Shown here one piece after another: positions 57,430 to 64,000 of a DNA stretch of 64,000 bases; position 1 is the stretch's first letter; each line of letters opens with the position of its first letter. Below the pieces are notes generated by a model, which saw nothing but the letters and a program-made list of their open reading frames with translations, was not told the DNA's origin and ran no database searches. This DNA comes from Helopsaltes ochotensis. Taxonomy: Eukaryota; Chordata; Aves; Passeriformes; Locustellidae. The position numbers and the translations under genes were made by a program. Location of the stretch: NCBI GenBank assembly GCA_013400155.1, contig VXBM01000681.1, positions 390,825-454,824 of the forward strand, in the 5' to 3' direction.

Positions 57430-58424
57430 GTGCAGCTGAGATCCAAGAGCAGCTACTGGAGCAGGGTAAGCCCACTTTAAATCCATTCTGAGCCTTGAAA
57501 AAGTTATCAGTATTTGTGGTGTTAAATTGGTGTGTCTTTGAAAGAAGAGTTAGTATTAATTGTTGATGCTTGTATTCATATTGTCTGATATTGATTGGGA
57601 AAGAAAGGAGACCCAAATTATCTTTCTCATTTGTGTTTTTCTTCCAGAAAAACATAGTTTTCAATCTATTAATTCTATCAGTTTTTGGCATAGTTTATAA
57701 TAACTTGTTTTGCTCGCTTCCCTTTGAAAAATGGTGAGTAACCCAAGGTTATTGCAGTTGTCTTTGTGTTGGAGGCCCTCTAGAAAATGAGGAGCTGCTG
57801 TGCTGGATCTCTTTACCCTTGGAGCCTTTTAACTCTGAAGAGCAGGCAACTCAAATAGAAAAGACAGAAGTGAGGGCAGGAATAAGGTTTATTTCTCCAC
57901 TATCAAAGTGGGGCATTAGGCTGGATTGATGTACTCTTCTTGTGTCCTGTACAATAAGCTTGCAGTGTGAAGAGCTGACCCAAAGCCTCTGGTCCAGTTT
58001 GAGTGTCTGGTTGTGAGCCTTGAGTCCTTTTGCCTCCAGTTTGGAAGAATTGGCTTGGAGTCAGAAGTACCAGTGGGATATGAAAGGCAGAGAGAATGCT
58101 GAAGGATGCAGAAAACACTGTCATCTTTAGAGACAGCAGGTTAAGAAGTGTAACTGCTAAATGGCATAATCTGGAACAACTTTTTATGGGCATTAGGGCC
58201 TGGCTTCTTCTTCCACAGAGAGATTTTGTCCAAGAGAATTTAAACCTGTGCCAAACATTCCCCAGTCAGCTCACTGTTTTCCTGGGAGAACTGAGTATTT
58301 GCTGGACCTAAGTTCCATTTAGTTATGAATGACTTGCAAGCACCTAATTGAATCCACCAGGATCACCAGTGCCCGGGCTGGTTGTAGGACATGCTGGACT
58401 CCAAGTTGCCCAAAAAATAGGCTG

Positions 58425-58520
58425 TAGAATAATGAAACTCTGGAGGCCATTCAGTCCAATGCTGCTCAAACAGCTCCAGCTCAGATCAAAGGGAGCTGCA
58501 GTGTGGCTGGAAAACAAGTT
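58425..58520 (-). mobile_element. CR1 LINE fragment, minus strand
   Basis: Short inverted piece: 'ctggaggccattcagtccaa', then a 'tcagatcaaagggagctgca' block. Confidence 0.6.
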
Positions 58521-58604
58521 GTAATTAGAAGCAGTGAGGCAGCCTGGGGACAGGGCCAGCAGTTTATGATGAAGCTTGTGGAAAGGGACCCCTCATTATA
58601 GATC

Positions 58605-58720
58605 CTAGAATGTGAGACTGGTTTGGGTTGGAAGGGACTTAAAGCTCATCCAGTTCCGCCCTCTCCCATGGGCAGGGACACCCTCCCCTGAACAAAGTTT
58701 CCAGTCACCTGAGCTGATGT
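58605..58720 (-). mobile_element. CR1 LINE 3' end, minus strand
   Basis: Inverted tail: 'gtttgggttggaagggactt', 'cctctcccatgggcagggac'. Confidence 0.88.
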
Positions 58721-59581
58721 GGTGAGGCTGAAAGCAAAGCCTTGGAGGTGTGCTGGGAGCTCTACTTTGCAATTCTTTCTGTTGCTCACACAGGTACCAA
58801 TTCACGAAGAATAATTGCTTGGAGCTGGCAGTAACCCCAAGCAGGTGGTAATGGAGGCACCAGTGTCAATGTTCCAGCAGGATTTCCTTGCTGTTTTCAT
58901 TTTTGTTGATCAAACAGCCCTTTCTGCTTGTTGCAAAGTTGTGGTGAAACAGGGACATGACTGTTTATCTCCTGGCATGATTCCCGCGTTACCCAAATTC
59001 TTCTCATCTGCCCTAATGTCCAGTGGCAGCAATTAGTCCTTGTAAGCTGCTGTTGTAAAGCACTCCGATTTCCAAGAGTTCTGCTACTGTTGCCAAAACC
59101 CTTTTGCTTTTCCATTTCACTCAAAGAGGGTGTGCATGGGTTTCCTTCAGGCACTAATTGCTTGTCTGAATTCATCCATCTCCCTTCCCTATCCATCCTG
59201 TAGTAGCCAGATCTTGCTTGAGTCTTGCATGGGCTGTCTGTCAGACCTGCTGGGGTCTGGAATGCTGGTGTGCCAGAATGCAGTAGATTTCAGCATATCC
59301 CCCCCCGGAAAGCCTTTGGTCCAACCCTGTATCCCTATTTCAGACTGTTCATGAACATTGTGGACTTCTTCCCACTCTGCCTGGAACCATTTAGAAGTTC
59401 AGCTAATACAGCCCTGCAAGGGAGAGACTTTAATTCATCTAGGAAGTGTTTCCAAAGGCCTTGTATGCAATCCTTGCTTGGTTTCTTTAATGTAAATTTG
59501 TATTCTGGGAATTTTGGAATTTGACTTCTCCATCATGTGTTTGCTGCTGTTCGCATTTGGAAATGGAGAAGGGACTGTTAG

Positions 59582-59617
59582 AAATAAAGCAAATAAAAAT
59601 AAAGCAAATAAAGCAAA
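59582..59617 (+). promoter_or_regulatory. Clustered AATAAA poly(A) signals
   Basis: Four overlapping or closely spaced AATAAA hexamers in an AAATAAAGC-type tandem. They are the first canonical signals after the TRPM8 stop, so they are a candidate end of the transcript. A simple repeat is the alternative reading. Confidence 0.35.
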
Positions 59618-59784
59618 GCTTGATATGGTGAGGTGGCCCTTGGTGATTTTTATCTAAAATAGCAGCTGAATTTTGTCACATTTTGTGTGGTATAACTGAG
59701 GGCACAGCCAACTGAAGGCACTACAAATGGCATTTACTTACATGGCGAAGCTTTGTATCAGTCTTTGTTCCCAGTGTCAAGGAA

Positions 59785-60210
59785 TTAAGGAATCATAGGC
59801 CCACCAGAGCAGAAAAGACCTGCAAGGATCATGGAGTCTAACCCGTGGCCCTGCACAGACAGCCCAGCAATCCCACCCTGTACATCCCTGAGAGCTCCTT
59901 GGGCTCTGTCAGCCCGGGGCTGTGCCCATTCTCTGGGGAGCCTCTTCAGTGCCCCAGAACCCTCTGGGAGAAGAACCTTTTCCTGATCTCCAGCCTGACC
60001 CTGCCCTGAAACAGCTCCAGCTGCTCCCTCGGGTGCTGTCCCCGGGCACAGAGAGCAGAGATTGGAGCTGTCCCTCGGGAGGAGGATGTAGGCCATGCTG
60101 AGATCTCCTCCCTCTCCTCCTCCTCCTCTTCTCCAGCTGAACAAGACAAGTGCCCTCAGCTGTTCCTCAGACAGCTTCCCCTCTTTTATCTTCAAGTCCT
60201 TCAGGCCAGT
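59785..60210 (-). mobile_element. CR1 LINE 3' segment, minus strand
   Basis: Inverted copy of the same GC-rich subfamily as the intron 10 element: 'gcaaggatcatggagtctaa', 'cctgatctccagcctgaccc', 'gatctcctccctctcctcct'. Confidence 0.88.
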
Positions 60211-61194
60211 ATCTGCTAGCTTTATGTCTTTATGATACTTTCAGAAAGGTTGCTGCTCTTTTCTCCCTGCCCATCTCATGACCCAGCTGTTCTGTATGGT
60301 GTGCATGACATCATCCTGGGGGATCCAGCACTAACAATAGCAGTGGTATTTGTTTACATGTGCAAACATGTTTGTTTTCCTACTGTAAAGTTTCTAAAAA
60401 AGCCAGGCTTTAATTAAATGATGTGGCAGTTAACTTGCATCATAAATTCTTGAGATAAGGTTCCTTTCTAGAAATTATTTTTCCCATATCATTTGTATGC
60501 CTTGGATGTGAAAACTGCTTTTTGTTCACTCCTTCCTTAATATAACACCTGCTGTGTGAGTGCCTGTAGAGCTAGAGATCTGTTCTCTTGCAAACGTGTG
60601 ACTGTAACTATGAAACAATGTTCTGTAAGGTCTAAATTCTGGAGGCAGTCCGTGTCCAGTAGTCCCTTGATTTCTGCTGCCAGCAATATCTTAAGTCTTT
60701 GTGTGAGCGATTCCAGTAATCGAGGTCCTAATTTCAGATGTAGACTGCCTTGTTCTGCCAGCTAGTGAAAAGTGATCTTCCTTACACCCCTTTACTAGAA
60801 GGCTCCTTCCTAAGAAGTACTGCCCTTTGCGTCCAAAACATTTGCTACTTCCTCCCGAAACTCATATAGAGTTACATAAACCCCTGGTACTTTCTCCCTT
60901 GTGTTAAGTAGTAGTAAGTTTCCCACTCCTCTCCACGCGCATTTAGTGTGCTTAGTGAAGAATAAGCATTGTTTCCCTAGAACTTAAATTTCCTCCTGCA
61001 CCAGTAACCCAGCTACGAGGAGGTTAAAGCATTTAGGTGAACTCCATCATTTTCCCAATATGCAAGTAACCAGCACACTGCAGATTTCAAGGTCCAGCTC
61101 CTTAGTATGGGTCAGTCCAGCGTACTAAATCCTTAGCTGGCATTTCTTCATAAGAGTTCCCTCATCCTAAACTTCCCTTTGCTTTGAGGGAAAT
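60211..61194. other. Non-coding stretch before the class I retrovirus
   Basis: No frame shows a recognisable domain. The right part may be decayed gag or protease sequence of the following element, but I see no motif to support it. Confidence 0.4.
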
Positions 61195-61196
61195 AC

Positions 61197-61862
61197 TTGT
61201 GGGAATCAAGAAGCTACTGGAAGAGGGTATTTTAGAATTGTGCATGTCCCCTCATAATACACCCATCCTAGCAGTGAAGAAGGCAGAAGGGAAATATCAC
61301 CCTGTCCAGGAACTTAAGAGAAATTAATACGAGACCCCCAGTAGTTCCTAACCCATACAGCCTTCTGAGTTAGGTCCCCTGAAGTCATGCGTGGTTCATT
61401 ATTACAGGTCTCAAAGATGCATTCTGGGCCTCGCCCTTAGCAGAGGAATGCAGAAACTGGTTTGCATTTGAGTGGGACCACCCTGACAAAGGCAGGAAGC
61501 AACAGTTGAGGTGGACGTGCCTACCCCAAGGGTTCACCGAGTCCCCGAATCTGTTCGGACAGGCTCTAGAAAAATTATTAGAGCAATTCACCCCCAAAGA
61601 ATAAGTGCAAATTCTACAAAATGTAGATGACCCGCTAATATCTGGAGAGGAACAAAAGAAAGTAAGAACCACAAGTATACAGCTTTTAAATTTCCTAGGA
61701 GAAAAGGGACTAAAAGAGTCCCAAAAGAAAGTGCAATTTGTAGAACCTGAACTGACATACTTAGGGCATATAATTGGGCAGGGGTATAAAAAATTAAGCC
61801 CAGAAAGGATTTCTGGTATAATACCAGCACCAAAATCAAAAAAGATAAAAGGAAACTTTTAG
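61197..61862 (+). pseudogene. Retroviral reverse transcriptase, broken
   Basis: The enzyme copies retroviral RNA into DNA. The frame shows the finger-region start near 61200, a D-A-F-W block near 61417, the L-P-Q-G-F motif near 61524 and the catalytic V-D-D at 61623-61631, preceded by Asn where Tyr is usual. In-frame stops at 61325-61327 and 61602-61604 and at least one frameshift between them destroy it. A T-Y-L-G-H block near 61753 marks the thumb/connection part. Confidence 0.85.
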
Positions 61863-62600
61863 GCCTCTTTGGATATTGCAGGTTGTGTCTTGACAAGTAC
61901 ACCCGGAGTGTAAAGTTTCTCTATGCAAAATTAACTGATTCAGAACCAATTAAGTGGACAGAGGAAGATGAGAAGCAGCTGAGGGAGTTGAAAGATGAAC
62001 TGCCCACAGCACCTGTTCTAAGCCTACCTGATCTAAAAAAGAAATTCGATCTATTTGTCAACACGGAAGGGGGAATCGCCTACGGCGTAGTAACCCAAGA
62101 GTGGGGAGGAAGGAGGAAACCTATAGCTTTCCTGTCCAAACTATTAGACCCAGTGGCTAGGGGCTGGCCTGCTTGCTTGCAGGCAATTGCTGCAACTGCA
62201 ACCCTAGTAGAAGAAACCCAAGAACTAATTCTACAGGGGAAAATATGAGTTCATACGTCACATGACATGAAAACAATGCTAACCCAGAAGGCCCCGGAAT
62301 GGATAACTGATTCCAGGATATTAGGATATGAAGTTACTTTGAATACTGAGAGTCTAGAATTAAACCACCTCCAAAAATCTAAACCCAGCACAATTTCTCT
62401 CTGGGGAACCTTCCCCAAAGTGTGAATATGATTGCCTGGAGCTTATAAATTTCCAGACAAAAGTAAGGGAAGATCTGAAGGATGTGTCCCTACCCTGTGG
62501 GAGAAAGCTATTTACAGATTGATCTTCAAGGGTGGTAGAAGGGAAAAGGATATCAGGGTATGCCATGGTTGAAGTTCTAAGTGTAGAGAATATGGAGGTC
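61863..62600 (+). pseudogene. Retroviral connection and RNase H region, broken
   Basis: Reading shifts frame at about 61863. A C-terminal connection block (Y-C-R-L, P-I-K-W-T-E-E) leads into a segment with F-V-N-T-E-G-G-I-A-Y-G-V, the place of the first RNase H catalytic acid, where Asp appears to be replaced by Asn. Stops at about 62248 and 62424 and further shifts interrupt the rest. Confidence 0.75.
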
Positions 62601-62625
62601 TTGGAAAATTAAGGGGGATGAGCCG

Positions 62626-63700
62626 GTGTACAATAAGAAAGAGCTGAAATCCATTGAAGAATTAAAAATGCAACCAGGAGAGCAAGGAGAGTGGTTAACT
62701 CCTGATGGGAGAAAATTTCTACATAAGCCCCTAGCCAGAAAAATGTTGGCTGAAATCCATGAGTTAACCCAGTGGGGAACCCAAGGATTATGTGATCACT
62801 TCCTTAGGGAAAATCTCTGCCTAGGAGTGTATGACCTAGCAAAAGCTATAACCCAGGGATGTGTAATTTGCCAGAAGACTAACCAAAAAGTAATGAGAAA
62901 AATTCAACCTGGGGGAAGAGAATTAACCTTAAGACCATTCCAAAATGCCCAAATTGATTTTACTGAAATGCCCCCTGTCCAGAGTTACAAACATCTCCTA
63001 GTCTTAGTTGGCCATCTCACCCATTGGGTAGAAGCTTTTCTCACAAGAAAGGAAACATTAGAGATAGTGATAAAAATTATATTTGAGTGCATAATCCCCC
63101 AGTATGGGTTAATTAACAACATTGATTCAGATAGGGGACTCCATTGCCCAAATTCTACAAAAAGTAACCTGAAGCATTAGGAATAAAATGGAGACTCCAT
63201 ACCCCTGGCACCCCTAGAGCTCAGAGAGGGTGGAACGAATGAACAAAACTCTCAAAAATGTACTGACCCAATTGATTGCGGAAATGCAACTCAATTGGCT
63301 CAAATGCTTAGCTCTTGCCCTCCTCCGAATCAGGGCCAGACCCCGCTCAGACGTGGGTGTCTCCCCCTATGAGATGATGTTTGGGCTTCCCTTCTTACTA
63401 ACCCCCTAGGGCACTGGGAGCTATTTAGAAGGAGAGTCTGCAGCCCACAAGTACATACAAACTATCGGGAAAACTTTAGAAAACCTCAAGAAAAAGGGAT
63501 GTATCCCTCAAACCTCCCTTTTCGATTCGAATGTGCACTAAATCAGCCCCAGAGACTGGGTATTAACTAAATCCTAGAACAATACTCCATTAACTCTGAA
63601 ATTCGAAGGTCCCTTCCAAGTTTCCCTACCACCCCTACTGCGGTCCGGACAAAAGAAGTTGGACGCACATAACCCAAGTAAAAGGACCAGTACCACCCCC
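62626..63700 (+). pseudogene. Retroviral integrase, broken
   Basis: An open stretch to 63180 carries part of the zinc-binding domain, with C-V-I-C intact, and the first half of the catalytic core: Asp in Q-I-D-F-T-E and Asp in the S-D-R-G block. A stop at 63178-63180 and a frame change follow. The third acid, in V-E-R-M-N-K near 63228, is in another frame, followed by a stop at about 63407. A C-terminal domain remnant with D-W-V-L and F-E-G-P-F runs to about 63700. Confidence 0.82.
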
Positions 63701-64000
63701 AATTAATTCACCAAGCTCAAACCTTCTGAGCGACCCTCCGAAGTGGACTGCTATCCAACACCCAGACTCATTAAGAATAACTTTCAAGAAAAAAACTAGC
63801 TGCTGAACAAAAGACCATTTGAATGAACGACAGGTTATTAACCCAAGACTGAAAAGAACTCAAATAGTCTTGTTAAAGGTTTTTGTATAAGTTGTTACAA
63901 ATGTGTTGTTGAGGGCTAAAGTTAGTAGTTACTGTTAAGAGTCAGTACAAGTTGCCTAAAAACTGTTTTAAGAAGTATTTTTCTAGTAAAAGGAGTAAAA
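63701..64000 (+). other. Retroviral sequence or flank at the window edge
   Basis: No open frame of note. By position this would be the pol-env junction of the element, but no env motif can be seen. Confidence 0.35.

Larger units (their letters stand above)
57430..59617 (+). other. TRPM8: Probable TRPM8 3' untranslated region
   Basis: There is no coding block after the TGA. I found no canonical AATAAA between the stop and the cluster at 59583, so the last exon may be about 2.2 kb long. Two minus-strand CR1 tails would then lie inside the transcript. A non-canonical earlier site is possible. Confidence 0.35.
61195..64000 (+). mobile_element. Class I (gammaretrovirus-like) endogenous retrovirus, decayed pol region
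   Basis: Reverse transcriptase, RNase H and integrase parts follow in the normal retroviral order on the + strand, broken by stops and frameshifts. No gag, protease, env or LTR can be identified inside the window. The element continues past the right edge. Motif content (L-P-Q-G-F, V-D-D, integrase with C-x2-C) fits class I elements rather than the class II fragment at 9.7 kb. Confidence 0.85.

Noticed and set aside
1..64000. CRISPR arrays, bacterial operons, integrons or phage.
   Set aside because: The composition, repeats and introns are plainly those of a bird nuclear genome.

Overview
The window is avian nuclear DNA, probably from a songbird or a close relative. The evidence is about two dozen CR1 LINE 3' ends, nested endogenous retrovirus LTRs of the ERVL and ERVK kinds, and one vertebrate gene with short introns. 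I see no bacterial, organellar or CRISPR features. The only host protein gene I can support is TRPM8, the cold and menthol-gated cation channel. It lies on the + strand and its complete coding region is spread over 24 exons (27767-57429). Every exon joins in phase, giving a 1103-residue protein that is nearly colinear with the 1104-residue human channel.

Layout. 1-9053: non-coding DNA with a few CR1 scraps and no recognisable gene. 9054-11456: a solo ERVL-type LTR bounded by a perfect 5-bp duplication (GTGGC). It is interrupted by a class II (ERVK-like) fragment holding the end of an integrase gene, a polypurine tract and a 3' LTR. 11457-27742: non-coding DNA with CR1 copies on both strands, a probable minus-strand solo LTR (13374-14142), and a possible TRPM8 promoter and leader exon near 23.9-24.0 kb. 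27767-57429: TRPM8, with CR1 copies in many introns. 57430-61190: the probable 3' UTR and downstream DNA, with three minus-strand CR1 tails and an AATAAA cluster at 59.58 kb. 61195-64000: a decayed class I (gammaretrovirus-like) pol region (reverse transcriptase, RNase H, integrase) that runs off the right edge.

The TRPM8 exons encode the N-terminal TRPM homology regions, six membrane segments, the pore with its glycosylated and disulphide-bonded loop, the TRP helix and a C-terminal coiled coil. Residues known to bind calcium and cooling agonists are conserved, with one telling change. The position matching mammalian Gly805 is alanine, the substitution that makes the chicken channel insensitive to icilin. 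One intron uses a GC-AG boundary. I found no previously undescribed system. The points most worth checking are the Ala805 channel, the GC-AG intron and the LTR-within-LTR insertion that lacks a 5' LTR.
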